Shown here in pieces: positions 1 through 14,399 of a stretch of DNA of 64,000 nucleotides. The notes beneath the pieces are model-generated. The model did not search any database. It saw only the letters and a list, made by a program, of their open reading frames with translations, and had not been told where the DNA came from. Origin of the DNA: Kitagawia praeruptora. Its lineage: Eukaryota; Streptophyta; Magnoliopsida; Apiales; Apiaceae. The stretch is from positions 66,738,001-66,802,000 of the forward strand of contig CM075351.1 in assembly GCA_037693485.1 (NCBI GenBank), in the 5' to 3' direction. Numbering within the stretch: position 1 is the first letter of the stretch; every line of letters begins with the position of its first letter. Made by a program: the position numbers and the translations under genes.

Positions 1-1754
1 AATCATAAGGTTTTAAAAATCGTAAGACCAACTTAACGACTCCACTTGTGACCACTAACCCTCTCATATGACCATGTCGTCACATTATCACTTCCGTTAC
101 CCATTCGACTCAAATCCATTCCTCAAACTCGAAACTCAAGTGAGCATTCTTAAAACTACTTTAAACTAATCCCCTAAGTGGTTTTTCACTTGCGCATACC
201 TCGCTCCAACATTTTTATAAAATTGAAAAATACATATTTTAATCCAATTCTTTTTGGACAGCCTTTCCACTTGTTTAATCTGTATATCCTCAAATTTCCA
301 TAACATTTTCATAATTTTAAGGGGTCCTAACTCAGTTCACAAGTGGACAACACAGTGCAGTCCGAATTCCAGAACCACACTGCACTAATCCGGCCATAAC
401 TCAAATTCTACACATCTCCTGGGTGTGAGCCTTATATTTCTAGAAACTACATTCAAATACCTTTCTAACCATATGTATTGGGTCTTAAGGAGACAAGTTT
501 AAGGGGTTCAAAACCCTCCTACAAGACAGTACATGCTCCCAGAATTTACAACAAGCATCTTATCAACTTCAACACTTCACAATAACACAATACTCTCTTT
601 ACAACCATTAACTCCACCAAGATTCATCTCTATAACATACATGAGACTACATACTCTAATCACATGCCTTATTATTACAACAACAAGCATAAAACTTCAA
701 GATTTCATCATCTAAAGCTCAAACCATCAAGATTCACTCCAATACTTATAGATCTAACAATATAAACTATAAACTTGTCATGGCTAAGGGTTGAGAGATA
801 TTTATACCTTCCTTGAGTCTCTAGTGACCTTGTATGAGCTTTCTAACCCTTGGAGAAGCTTGATCTATCCTTAATAACCTTAAACTAACAAGAACATCAA
901 GAACAAAACTTAGAAATTTTCGGAGTCAATATACCCCAGCTGAAAGAACTGGAAAAACGAGGTCCTTACCTTACTTTTCTGGATGAGGCACCTAAATAAT
1001 AGTTGTAGATCATCTCAATACCTTTCCAAAAAGCTATAGAACGCAATATTTGGATGAGAAATGAAGGCGCTATGGCTGTTTGAATCTCCCCTCTCTGTTT
1101 TGGCCGAAAATGAAGAAAATGGAGAGAGAAATGTTTTGTTTTGTTTGGTTTGAATAATGTGAGATGTATTATTGATATGTGTTGTTATATGTGTATAAGT
1201 CACATGTTGCAAGCCTAGTGATAGCCTACTAGGTTAGACCATACTTCCATGTCTCCTAAAGCATGGTGCATAACTTTATGATTTTTGCTTTTTACATTAC
1301 TAGTTTGCTTTTCTAACTAGCTACTTGCTTGATAATTGCATGTAATCTCCCTTATTTTATTTCTCCACCAATGTTTGTCACTTAATCCTTAATCCATAAC
1401 GTATCTTAAATAAACTCCTCGTAATGACATTTTGTCGCGTAGAGATTTCCTTCGTAATTCCTTAAGTACTTAATTTTGTAATTCCCTTAAATATCCATAA
1501 CTTCTTGTCTTAGGCTTTTAAAATCTTTTAATACTCTAATAATCTTCAAAGTCCCAAGCTTTTATGTAATTTAATAGAAGTGGATTTCTTGCTTTCAATA
1601 ACCTTCCTTTTTGCTCACACATCTTATGCCACGAAATTTAATACTCGGAAAATTAAAATCCACTATATGTCATTGGTGGCTCCAAAGTGTCCATCATCCA
1701 TAATATCATACTTCATTAAATTTTAAAATATTACCAAAAATTAGGATTCTTACA
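1..1754 (-). mobile_element. Element A, 3' LTR (right part; runs off the left edge)
   Basis: This stretch aligns base for base with 9330-11083: position 1 pairs with 9330 and 1754 with 11083, with no net gap and about six substitutions seen by eye. On the plus strand the LTR ends in TTACA. The next bases (1755 on), read on the minus strand, give the polypurine tract AAGGAGGGGAGGC next to the LTR start TGTAA, so the element lies on the minus strand and this is its 3' LTR. The small ORFs inside it are repeated in the other LTR and have no recognisable product. Confidence 0.88.
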
Positions 1755-1787
1755 GCCTCCCCTCCTTAAAAGGATTCCGTCCCGGAA

Positions 1788-2260
1788 TCAGGTTGAATAC
1801 AGTTGGGGGTACTTTTCACGCATTGCGCTTTCTAGCTCCCAGGTTGATTCCTCGACATTCTGGTTCCTCCACAAAACTCTTACTAGTTTGACAAACTTAT
1901 TCCTCAGCACCTGCTCCTTCCTATCCATGATCTCCACGGGTTGTTCCACATAGGTCAAGTCTAGTTGCAGGTTTACCTGGTCATATTCTATGTCGAAAGT
2001 CGGTATGATAAGGTCGTAGCATAGACACGTGAAACACATAATGAACTTGCTACAAGCTTGGGGGCAAGGCTAGCTCGTAGGTCCACTTCCCGATATACGC
2101 CTCAAAATCTCAAAAGGTCCAATAAACCTTGGACTTAGCTTCCCTTTCTTACCAAACCGCATCAATCCTTTTCAGGGGGATACCTTTAGCATCACGAAGT
2201 CTCCCACCTCATACTCCTTTGATATCTCATAAAATTTGACCATTCAAAATAATGGGTTTC
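1788..2260 (-). pseudogene. Ty3/gypsy integrase C-terminus and chromodomain remnant
   Basis: Read on the minus strand, about 2220-2080 gives a broken peptide of the integrase C-terminal type, with KGKLSPRFIGPFEIL and then stops and frame changes. The open frame at 2039-1788 contains VRVLWRNQNVEESTWELES, the usual end of plant chromovirus (Tekay/Del-like) polyproteins, where a chromodomain follows integrase. In the family this part targets integration to chromatin. Here it is cut off from any intact catalytic core and cannot be functional by itself. The lineage call rests on these two motifs only. Confidence 0.75.
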
Positions 2261-5200
2261 GTAAAAACTAATGACTTCCACATGCACTCGTCTGCACCGT
2301 AAAGGCGTAATATCAATTCGAAATCTTTATTTAATAATTCGTACATATCGTGATTGCAAAAATTTCTCATCCACCCATAAAATTATTTTTCATCCAGGTT
2401 CGAATATTCATGAAAATTAGGGCTATTGCAGTCTCACCAACGCTTTAATGTTGCTTCTCAACGCATGCTCTCCTCGACCTGTATTCCTTATCGGTTGTTC
2501 TATGAATGAAAATTTCTATCCCACTACTTATACGTTACTCTTCTACCTTGTTCATAGTATCCGTGTTGAGTCCTTGTATCGTTGGGCCGTGAATACTTTG
2601 TGGTCGTGTTCTATAATCTGAGACAACGTCAATACGCACGGTATTCCTCATTTTCCTTGGCTTGATTAGCACGCATGTGTTGCCTCCCGTCGGTCGTTAC
2701 CACTTGCTATGGATACTATATAGTCTTCGGTATACGTCGAACCAGTTCAGCTACTATATCCCTCGTTCATTGACTTCTTCGTAACGCAAGAAAAGCGAAA
2801 CTTCTTCTTTCGTAGTACGCTTTACAAGAGACGTCCTTACGTCCGCATGGTGCCGATCGTGATAACAACATTCGTTTCATGGATAAGTTTTTATTCTCGA
2901 CTGCCCCGTGAAATCTAAGGCACGACACTAATTATAAATTCGAACGTCTGGACAATTCTTCTTCCCTGTCCATCAGCCACAGATCAAATTAGTACATACG
3001 CTCAATCTCTTCATTAAATATACTTGGAAGCACCTTCAATATTCGTAGTTTAATCTTAATTCTTTATCTGACGTAATCGCTACAGAAGTTTTATACTGCA
3101 CCACCATATTTTCCGTATATAAATCGATAATCTTCTAAATGGAAAGTCTTTCGTAGGTAAATCACTTGGTTCAACAATTATAAATCAACTAGGGCCATCT
3201 CTTGGCTCGGTCTTCGGCGACCTACTTATGAAATTCATTATAATTTTGTCCACGTTCAAGATTTTCTACAGGCGGAATTAATCCACTAGATCTCTATCAT
3301 TCTGCTTTCGACATGTCGCGTTTGTACTTAATAGTTTGCCAATGCCATTCTTCATACCTGTCTGCCAAACATTCTCTTAATTCTCTATACATCTTTGTCC
3401 TCCCCCATAATTTAGTCATTTCCTCTAACATTATTCTTTATTGTATATACTCTATTTTCTTGGTCAATACTGACTGAATTCCAATTTCGAATAATCCCTT
3501 CTATAAGTATCGGCCACCACACTGGCCTTTCTTGGGTCATAACAAATTTCTCCATTATACTCCCTGCTCCCTTTCATCACCTTCTCTTTCTTATGTTTAG
3601 TTCTAATATGAAGATATACTTAAGGCACTTGTGGGAAAAAAAAATTCACACTTTTCTTATAAGATTAACGTCTCCGTTTTATGCGTGAATGCTATCATGA
3701 CTAATCCCCGACTCACGGTTAGTATATCACATCTCGTAACCTTTATGTTGTTTAGAAGTATAGGCTATCATCCCCTTTCCACTGCATCAGCACACCCCTT
3801 AAACTCTTGAAAGATGCATCATCGTGACTCTCAAAGTCCTCTTTTTATCATCAAGTATAGCTAACAACGAGGTTGTTGCTAATATCTCATTTCATTCCAA
3901 AACTTTGTTCATTAATCAATAAAGGCTTCTGACTCATTAATCCACTCAAACGATACTACCATAATTTTATAACGTTTATATTAGTGTGAAATGCCAATTT
4001 TGGCACAGTACAGAGGTCGATCTTGAGTTGGTGAAACACGCTTTTCAACCTTATCTTTGAAAAACTACTACGTGTTTTAACCGGTCAACAATTCCTACAT
4101 CTCCGGTTAGGGGTATCGATTCTCGATGGTATATGTAAGATGTCATACGCTCGTCCTCTTTCACAACTGGCACCAATCAGCCTGAGGCCTGTATGTTGCT
4201 GCGATTCCCAATAAACTTGATTAGGTGGTAATCTCGAAGGATCATTGGGATATATCCATGCATCAATTTGCTATTAGGGGCCTTTTAAACTTTATGTCTC
4301 GCTATGTGCATCAATCCCTTTTAGCTAAGTAAAGCTTCACATTCTTGCCACGATATTTCTTCCTTTCTTGTCCATCTCACTTCCATGTTAGTTTCCTCTA
4401 AGGATATGTCTTACATCACAATCGATTTGAATTTCTTGGATCAGGAAAAGGCTTGGTAACTCCAGAATTCATTACTATAACATCCTGACAACGGTTGGTA
4501 GGAACGTACTCCCAACCACCTCATCATTTCCTATAACTTTCCTCACACTAATATTAAAGGTCTTGTATTATGCCCCGACATGTTATTCCTACTTTAAATA
4601 ATTACTCGACATCACGCTCTGGCTGCACAATTACAACATTTGGTTTTTGATCTCATATTGGTGCAACGGTTCACAATTGTACCTCCCGTTCACCTTAGAG
4701 TAATGACTTTTGAAAGGAATGGTTTCAAAATAACAAGGTCCAATAGATAATTTCAATAAGAATTCCACATTGGATGTTCCAAGAATGTTGATGGTTCCAA
4801 ATACTAGGAGTCTCAATTTTCGGAGATGTAAGGATGGACAGAAAGAATACAACAAGGTTTATTCCTTCATGTCCTGATAATTTTGTAATGTGATATCATA
4901 GAGAATGTTGCATGAGGGCAATGATTGTTGGAAAAAAAAAAGTCATAAAGACGGTCTTTATACGATTCTTACATCTGGTGAATACTTTTCCTCTTGAAAA
5001 ATAGAGGATCTGAAAAGTCCCATTGATAAAGGTCAACCGATCGAAAACAATTCTACTCTATGACAATAAAAATGAAGCAGTTTATCATTCAAGTAATCTA
5101 TGGTTTCAAATGAATCTTCATTATATGAATGAAAGAACAGAATATTCAAGTGACATAAAGTCTGATACGAAGATGGGTAGAATTCAAGTTGAGTGGGCGA

Positions 5201-7364
5201 CCTCACTAGGTCTCAATCAAGTTATTCGTCAAAACTTTCATTATCATACTTTACCACATGCAAAATGCATTGAGGAATTGCTGAATGAATTAAATTGGGA
5301 GTTGGACCAGTGAAACAATAACTAGTCCTTTTCAAGAAACACTAGCAACTAGCTAGACAAAATTTGCTAGTTCACTTGTTTGAGACATCACCACTAGCTA
5401 GGACAATTAGCTAGGTGTTCTTCACAACATTACAATTTTGACTAGTTAGAACAATCCACTAGTCATTCATATTGACATATCGACTAGCCAGTTTCAATTG
5501 GCTAGAACAGAATTTCAACATCGTAGCCACTGAAGAAACTTTAGGCTACTCGGACAACGAATGGAAATAAGAAGTTATTAAGTTTGAAAAAGAAAACTAT
5601 AAAATCTGAAGAGAATGTTCTAGGTATCGGAACAATCGATAACCTCTCATCAAATATTACCTACCAGTGAAACGGTCCACCCAAGGGTGCCTCCGTACAC
5701 ATGCTTTATCAGATCCTACAGTAGAATTAAATTCAGAATACCAATATCAAAATGATATCCTTACTATGATTTCAATGTACGATGTACAATCTCATCTTGA
5801 ATAGAAGAAAAGAATTCATGAAGGATGTCTGGATGTTAGATCATCCCTGTTCTCAACAAGTTGATAAATATTTATGGGCTCGACTGAAGAGTGCAAGTAT
5901 GAAAGAAGTAGTCAAACATCAATATTCGTTTAGGAATATTCATTGATTAATTAAGGAAACAATTGTTGAACATTCCTTGGATAATTGAAAGGAAGTGTAA
6001 ATAGTCCTGAGCAGAATGAAATAATTATAAACTTCAAATAGAATACTCGGGGATCAAATAAGATACTTTGGATGAGTCCCGGTTTAGAGAAAGTACATCA
6101 CTGGTGGTTATTCCACAAGTTTGAAGTAGAAAGCTAGAAGGATTACCTGATATAAACTAATCGAGGTAACATGGTTAATGAAAAGTTTAAAATGAAGTAG
6201 TGCACCAGCCGGTAGTTACCAAAATGAGTTAATAATCATTCGTGCATCTCATTATCACCACTATGAGGGTAACTCCATCTCTTCGTCTTCGTAATACAAG
6301 ACACCAACTAGTGCGTCTCTCAATCTTCATCTTAGAGTCAATTATCGAGTTAGGGTTTCACAAATATATCTATCATCTTCGTGCTTTATCTTGAAGACCA
6401 AGCTTCACATCATTCCGGGGACACCTGCTAAGTCCATAGGGTCCTACTTCATGCATTCCGACATGAATCACAAGTGGCCAGTTCCCCCTGGGAACAGATC
6501 AAAGAGATCTCTCAGGGATCTCAGTGCAGTCCATAGGTTTAGTGGCGGGTGTGTGCATGTGAACATATACCAAAAATATTGAGGTCTACAATACATATAT
6601 ACGTAGTCCCTGATAACATCTATATCAAAGGATCCCACTCTAGACCCACTGGTCTTTTCTTTTGGTAGACTCTGAGATCACTGTATCGCTCGTTGTAACC
6701 CTATTCAACTTCACTTGAGTCCCTTTGTTAATTCTACTTGCTTGTTCTCTAAGTTGAACTACCATGCTCTAGCATCCGAATCATGCGTGGAATTATCTAG
6801 CACGCTCGTCTTATGATAACATTCTCGTATAACACATGTAAAATTCGCCATCAAGGGTAATGGAATCCACAATGACATAGTGACCAACCTTCAAGGAAAC
6901 CCGTTACTTATCGAAAATCGGATCTTATAACCAAAGTAAAAGACTTTCATTAATCCAAGTACTAAGTACTCCTAATTATGTAGGGAAGTCCAAACTTCTT
7001 GATTCTTAAAATGCCGCCTCCTAAACTGTGGAGGAATATGGGCCACAAAATTTATGCCAGCCTAGTCATCCAATCATATCGGCAATATCGCCTCTTCCTC
7101 AACTACTCTTGAGGTTTCACTCTGCTTCCTACATCGTTACATCTGATAAGTCAGGTACGACTCCCAACTCTAAACTCATCATTCTGAAGGCCTCTAAGGA
7201 TTCTATCGACCCTAGTATAATACCTCCAGTAAACACTCCAGTCCATTCTACTCATCGGTACCTCTTCCGGTAGTCCAATAATAAGTTTACTACGATCTCT
7301 TATGTCATTCTCCTACTTAGACTTAACTCTCAACACTCTCGTTTCTGAGTACTGTAACTTATCT

Positions 7365-7375
7365 CTCTGATACCA
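7365..7375 (-). promoter_or_regulatory. Element A primer-binding site
   Basis: The minus strand reads TGGTATCAGAG, complementary to the 3' end of initiator tRNA-Met, four bases inside the 5' LTR. It fixes the orientation of A and the inner edge of its 5' LTR. Confidence 0.85.
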
Positions 7376-7379
7376 TTTC

Positions 7380-10300
7380 TGTGACGCCCCCAAATCTGAG
7401 GTCGGAGATTCAGGTCGTCACATCACCATCCAACCATATCATACCTGTATTAACTTTACAACTCAACAATACATCCATCAAGACCTCAATCTTACGCACA
7501 TACAAGTTAGAGCCTCAGAAACGACAATCAAAAGTAACACTAAATATTACAATTCATCTGTACAATCCAGAATCTTACGCACTTCCACTTATACAACTAC
7601 ACTTGAAGACAAGTCTTACTATTACAGTTGAAAACCTATCAGACTTACTCTGTAGTATTTTTCAGGAACTAAATCATCTCCGGGGTAAATCTCCTACTCC
7701 TCTTCTGTTGGTGCGGAGTTAACCGACCAAATTCGTCTCTTTCTGAAAAGTTTTTATAAAGCAAGAATGAGCTACATAATGCTCAGCAAGTGCACCATTT
7801 TGAAAAATAATAAAGTGGTTTATTTTGAAAACGTTCCCAACTGTATGGGTATATATCTCAGATTACAAAACATAACTCGACAATATATATGTCAGAGTTT
7901 GAATAAAACGTTTATACTCACTAAGGAGCTTTAAGAATAACATATGAATCCTTTATAAGGTTCTCATTTCGATATATCTCAAGTTTGAAAATATATACGT
8001 ATGAGTATATCAGTTTCGGCAAACACTCTACGGTTAAAATAATGTACAGGGATGCATTGATGCAAAACCTCTTTCCTTCCATTAGCTTAGAAGGTTCCTC
8101 ATTCAAAAACATTTCATTCTTTGAAATAATTGCAAGAGTGCACTAACACGTGCCAATCTCTATAGAAAATCTTGCAGTTCTAGATACTGCACGCTATCAA
8201 TATTTTTCTTATCAGAAATCACACTATCGGCAACTTGGCACTTAGGCCCAAGAGGCAGTGTTTGAGTATTTTTCCAAAGTGGAGGATGGGACTGGAAGAA
8301 AACATAAAAACCTGACAAGGATTGACGATGATCAGTCGCCACAACCAAGTCCAACAATCCGCGGGTCTTCTCTACTAGTAGAAGGATAGAAACTACATCC
8401 GTAACTACCCTTGGGTGAAAACTACATCCGTAATCACCCTCGATGAAAACTACATCCGTAATCATCCTTCGGCAACACCTGGGCCAGAATAATAATTGAT
8501 GGACCGCCTGGCTCACGGCCGCTTACACATCCCGGGAATCGTTCGTCAACGATTCCCACACCTGCCAGAGTCCCTTTTTTCTTTTTCTTTCAAAACTTGT
8601 TTTGATTGAAAATCGAGTAGTTGAGGTCCGACATCAGTCGACCGATAATTCTTGAAAAACGTGCAAGGGAGTAAAACCTGACCGGGGGTTTTCGAAAACA
8701 TTTTAAGTTCGAAAGAGTTCGAGTTTAAAAGCGATAGACGTATCTTGGATTAGTTTTATTTAAAAATAATAAATAATTAATGAATAGTAATTTAGGATTT
8801 AATAAGAATTAATAAATTAATTATTTAATTAAATTAATCTTCTAATCCAAGATAAATATTTTTGAGTATTTTTAATAATCGTATAAATAATAATTACTTA
8901 AGTATACGACACTTCCCGAACGCTTCTTCGGGTTTTCACAATTTAATCACAATAATATACCGCTCCCCGGTCAATAGTATATTTGGACTGCTACGACCTC
9001 TATTGCTAGAGTCGTTGTCCGAAGAACATTTTTCATTCTAAGTCCAAGGGTATAAACACATTTACATATATCTCAATCTCGACATAAAGTCTTGTCAAAA
9101 CATAGAACATAACACGTATAGAATCTACAAACACAACAGTGGAAAACTATATATATGAGTTTTGAAAAGTAAACTTGCATAGGTAAAATCAAGAATATAA
9201 TCTTCTGAAATTAAATACTTAGGGTTGGAAAACTTGCCTTGGTGGGGTTGGGGTGGTCGGCTCGCGAAGTGGAAATGGAAATCTATTCATAATCAATATT
9301 TGTACGTTAGTACCTTAACAACGCTACTTAATCATAAGGTTTTAAAAATCGTAAGACCAACTTAACGACTCCACTTGTGACCACTAACCCTCTCATATGA
9401 CCATGTCGTCACATTATCACTTCCGTTACCCATTCGACTCAAATCCATTCCTCAAACTCGAAACTCAAGTGAGCATTCTTAAAACTACTTTAAACTAATC
9501 CCCTAAGTGGTTTTTCACTTGCGCATACCTCGCTCCAACATTTTTATAAAATTGAAAAATACATATTTTAATCCAATTCTTTTTGGACAGCCTTTCCACT
9601 TGTTTAATCTGTATATCCTCAAATTTCCATAACATTTTCATAATTTTAAGGGGTCCTAACTCAGTTCACAAGTGGACAACACAGTGCAGTCCGAATTCCA
9701 GAACCACACTGCACTAATCCGGCCATAACTCAAAATCTACACATCTCCTGGGTGTGAGCCTTATATTTCTAGAAACTACATTCAAATACCTTTCTAACCA
9801 TATGTATTGGGTCTTAAGGAGACAAGTTTAAGGGGTTCAAAACCCTCCTACAAGACAGTACATGCTCCCAGAATTTACAACAAGCATCTTATCAACTTCA
9901 ACACTTCACAATAACACAATACTCTCTTTACAACCATTAACTCCACCAAGATTCATCTCTATAACATACATGAGACTACATACTCTAATCAAATGCCTTA
10001 TTATTACAACAACAAGCATAAAACTTCAAGATTTCATCATCTAAAGCTCAAACCATCAAGATTCACTCCAATACTTATAGATCTAACAATATAAACTATA
10101 AACTTGTCATGGCTAAGGGTTGAGAGATATTTATACCTTCCTTGAGTCTCTAGTGACCTTGTATGAGCTTTCTAACCCTTGGAGAAGCTTGATCTATCCT
10201 TAATAACCTTAAACTAACAAGAACATCAAGAACAAAACTTAGAAATTTTCGGAGTCAATATACCCCAGCTGAAAGAACTGGAAAAACGAGGTCCTTACCT

Positions 10301-11083
10301 TACTTTTCTGGATGAGGCACCTAAATAATAGTTGTAGATCATCTCAATACCTTTCCAAAAAGCTATAGAACGCAATATTTGGACGAGAAATGAAGGCGCT
10401 ATGGCTGTTTGAATCTCCCCTCTCTGTTTTGGCCGAAAATGAAGAAAAGGGAGAGAGAAATGTTTTGTTTTGTTTGGTTTGAATAATGTGAGATGTATTA
10501 TTGATATGTGTTGTTATATGTGTATAAGTCACATGTTGCAAGCCTAGTGATAGCCTACTAGGTTAGACCATACTTCCATGTCTCCTAAAGCATGGTGCAT
10601 AACTTTATGCTTTTTGCTTTTTACATTACTAGTTTGCTTTTCTAACTAGCTACTTGCTTGATAATTGCATGTAATCTCCCTTATTTTATTTCTCCACCAA
10701 TGTTTGTCACTTAATCCTTAATCCATAACGTATCTTAAATAAACTCCTCGTAATGACATTTTGTCGCGTAGAGATTTCCTTCGTAATTCCTTAAGTACTT
10801 AATTTTGTAATTCCCTTAAATATCCATAACTTCTTGTCTTAGGCTTTTAAAATCTTTTAATACTCTAATAATCTTCAAAGTCCCAAGCTTTTATGTAATT
10901 TAATAGAAGTGGATTTCTTGCTTTCAATAACCTTCCTTTTTGCTCACACATCTTATGCCATGAAATTTAATACTCGGAAAATTAAAATCCACTATATGTC
11001 ATTGGTGGCTCCAAAGTGTCCATCATCCATAATATCATACTTCATTAAATTTTAAAATATTACCAAAAATTAGGATTCTTACA
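7380..11083 (-). mobile_element. Element A, 5' LTR (about 3.7 kb)
   Basis: It begins TGTGACGCC next to the primer-binding site and ends TTACA at 11083, giving the TG...CA termini of an LTR. Its last 1,754 bases match the partial LTR at the left edge. A section around 8220-8700 is clearly related to the LTR of element B around 31535-32010, so A and B are sister families. The bases after 11083 continue B's LTR sequence as found at 31626 onward, so A is inserted in B. The expected target duplication is AGGAT (11084-11088), but the left copy lies outside the window. Confidence 0.85.
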
Positions 11084-14000
11084 AGGATTGACGATGATCA
11101 GTCGCCACATCCAAGTCCAATAATCCGCGGGTCTTCTCTACCGGTAGAAGGATAGAAACTACATCCGTAACTATCCCCGAGTGAAAACTACATCCGTAAT
11201 CACCCTCGATGAAAACTACATCCGTAATCATCCTTCGGCAACACCTGGGCCGGAATAATAATTGATGGACCGCCTGGCTCACGGCCGCTTACACATCCCG
11301 GGAATCGTTCGTCAACGATTCCCACACCTGCCAGAGTCCCCTTTTTCTTTTCTTGTCAAAATCATTTTGATAGAAAACTTGAGTAGTTGAAGTTCGACTT
11401 CAGTCGACCGATAATTTCTTGAAAAACGAGCAAGAGAGTAAAACCTGACCGGGGGTTTTCGAAAATGTTTTGAGTTTAAAAGAGTTCAAGTATAGATATA
11501 CACTTGTACCGATATCAATCTCGACACAGGGTTTTGTGATCACACATGGAAAATGGTACGCATAAAGCTTGTAACCACAACAGGGTAATTCCATATATAT
11601 ATAAGTTCTTGAAAAGTAGCTTACCTAGATAGATTCAAAATATAATATTTTAAATGACTATGAAAGTCCTCAGACAACCTTTAAATAGTGTTTTATAACC
11701 TTCAAAACACTTAGAGTATTTAATAAATATTTGACTACTATGTAACAAATAATAAATATTCAATAATCCCTTTTTTAAAAGAATACTCAAATTAATATTC
11801 ATTTATTAAGTAATATTCAAATAATATTTACTATTAATACTGGAATATTTAATAACCTCAAAACAACCAAATACAACTCCTGGAATGTTTCTAATCCAAA
11901 TCAAGACGCAATCTCTCCAGCAGTCTCCAAACTTTAGCCACTTTATCAAATAACTACTACTGACTCTCGGTCAATAAGAAATAATTAATAAGCATTCAAG
12001 TAACATATATTGATATCAATCTAGCTGGTTTAAGCTGAAAGTAACCAATTTATAACCATTGGAATATCTTTAATCCGTATTGAAAATAAACTATCTCCGA
12101 TAAAAATATACTAGATAGAATCACTCCATTAAATTGTTTTATTATTTCTCCGGGACAAAGTGATTTTAAGAAAGCGTTTTGAAAATGATATTCATCTAAT
12201 TAAATAAATTTAATTAGGCGAACGAGGTTTATTTAATTAGTAAATGCTTTCAGGAGCATCTATTAATTAAATAAACACCGGTTTATTGGTGATGTTGCCT
12301 TTAGGTTAATTATTGCGAAATTCTTTTTAAAAGCTTTGCCCGGGTTTTCGAAAACATACAATACAAAATAGCCCCGACACGCGGGCTAAGCTCGATAACT
12401 CAACACACGCTCTACCCTTGGAGCCTTTCTTATTCCGATACATAAATATATACCTCATAACATATAGTCCACTTCCATGGTACGAAAAGTTTATAGATAT
12501 ATATATATATATATACCGTATAAATCAAGATATAGAGCCATAAAAATATCACTGCCCATCAACAGTATTATAAGCCATGGGGTTTTGGTTATTGCACGAG
12601 CAGGATTTAATATTGTTGGCAAAGCAAGGAATACAATGATTTGGGAGAAGAAGTACAAGGTTGGAAAAACTCGCGATTATGGATTGAAAACTTATTTAAC
12701 ACATTTCATATATTTAAAATAAATATACTCTGAACAATAGAGTATGCATAGTAAACTTGCCTCTGGTCCTTAGCAGAAATAGAAACCGCGAATAAACCTT
12801 TCGCACTTCGTCCAAGCAATTCCATGGACCTTACCTGACGTCTCGATCTTCCCTTTTTGATGCACGTCATTCCAACTTGATTATGCCCTAATGGTACTGA
12901 AATAGTTATGAGTGCGTGTCAGTCCTACCTCGTATATCGAGTAGACACAACTCGGAATTATCACTAAATAACATAAAGTCAAACTATAGGTGTCCTCCCT
13001 ATAGTTGACTACTCTAATACCACTTAATGCACATAAGACATTTAGTAATAGCAAACATCACGGGAAGAGTCCCCTAATATAAAGTGAACATTTCCTAGTG
13101 CTAACACATCATAACCCTATACCACCATTTAGTCAACTTCACTTAACCTATACATTTATAATACCTTTGACCTTCTACGACAAAACTTGATTAATAGCTA
13201 ATCCTCAAAACACAATTAATCCTCGAAACACATAAATCCTTGAATTAAATCACTTAGCACATAAATCCTCGAGACAACAATTACCCTCGATTTAATTCAC
13301 TTAACACATATCCACATAAACAGTTAACACCCAAATCATACCTTTAAACCCTTGAAATCAAATAAGTTAAATAAATTAAAATGCAGGGGATTTTTAGAAA
13401 ATTTCGGCATGTAGTATTCGTTTATCGGACTATGGGCTCAGCCCCTCCATGCCAACAAAACAATTTATAACCCTGTTTTTGATAAAATAAAAGCTGCCTC
13501 AACTTGCAGCAACATAAAAGTAAACATATAAGAAAAGTACCCGCCCAGACATAAGGAAAAGTACCCGCCCAGACATGCGGCAACTAGCACATAAGGAAAA
13601 GTACCCGCCCAGACATGCGGCACCTCAACATTTAAGGAAAGTAAACTAAGTTTATCCACATTTAAGCCAACACCACGTAGTTGGCACTTATGACTTCTAA
13701 CAATTACTACGACCCGACTTATACCATTTAGCACATAAACATTTACCGATAAGCCAACTCTTATAACTATACCTCATATGACAATAACAATTAGCACTTA
13801 GCACTTAGCACTTAGCACTTAACAATTTAAAAATTACAATTTGGAAACTAACAATTAGCAATTAACACTTAACAATTACTTGACAACTAACCCAAATATA
13901 TTATCCGATAATTAATAATTACTCCCTAACAATTAACAATTAGCAATTTAACAATTAACAATCACTAACCCGAACCTTTAATCGGACTCATAATTAAACT

Positions 14001-14358
14001 CAACAATTATAATTACAAACATACCTTCCGAATTAAATATCGGAAATTCAACCAATAATCATAATCTTACAATTTTAGTCTAATTATACCCATTACCACA
14101 TTAAGCTTTCCATTTAAACTAATTAAACCAACATAATTAACCTCGCAATTTAAACTAACTAATTACCACAATTAGCTAATTAAAATTCATAACAATTAAA
14201 CTATATCAATTTTTACCACTAATTAGCTCATAACAATTAACCAATTAATATACTACAATTAGCTAATTAAATACATAATTTAAAAATACGAAGAAATTAT
14301 ACCATTTTCGTTTCCGATTCAACCCGCAAAATTCATGTCACCGGAAAATCAATCTCCC

Positions 14359-14399
<41 letters not shown>

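Larger units (their letters stand above)
1755..7379 (-). mobile_element. Element A, internal region, degenerate Ty3/gypsy
   Basis: About 5.6 kb between the two LTRs of A. It has a polypurine tract beside the 3' LTR and a primer-binding site beside the 5' LTR. The only recognisable coding remnant is the end of a pol frame at 1788-2260. The rest has frequent stops in all frames and I recognise no gag, protease, reverse transcriptase or RNase H. Short stretches such as around 3050-3130 resemble the internal region of element B around 15510-15590, so the two belong to related non-coding families. It looks like a large non-autonomous derivative (LARD-like). Confidence 0.75.

Noticed and set aside
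533..715. 60-aa ORF repeated at 9862-10044
   Set aside because: It is repeated only because both LTRs of element A carry it; no domain, no conserved codon pattern.
1015..1212. 65-aa minus-strand ORF repeated at 10344-10541
   Set aside because: LTR sequence again. The second-copy changes include an amino acid replacement, with no sign of coding constraint.
7381..7722. 113-aa plus-strand ORF at the start of LTR A
   Set aside because: Antisense to element transcription and not preserved in the related LTR B.
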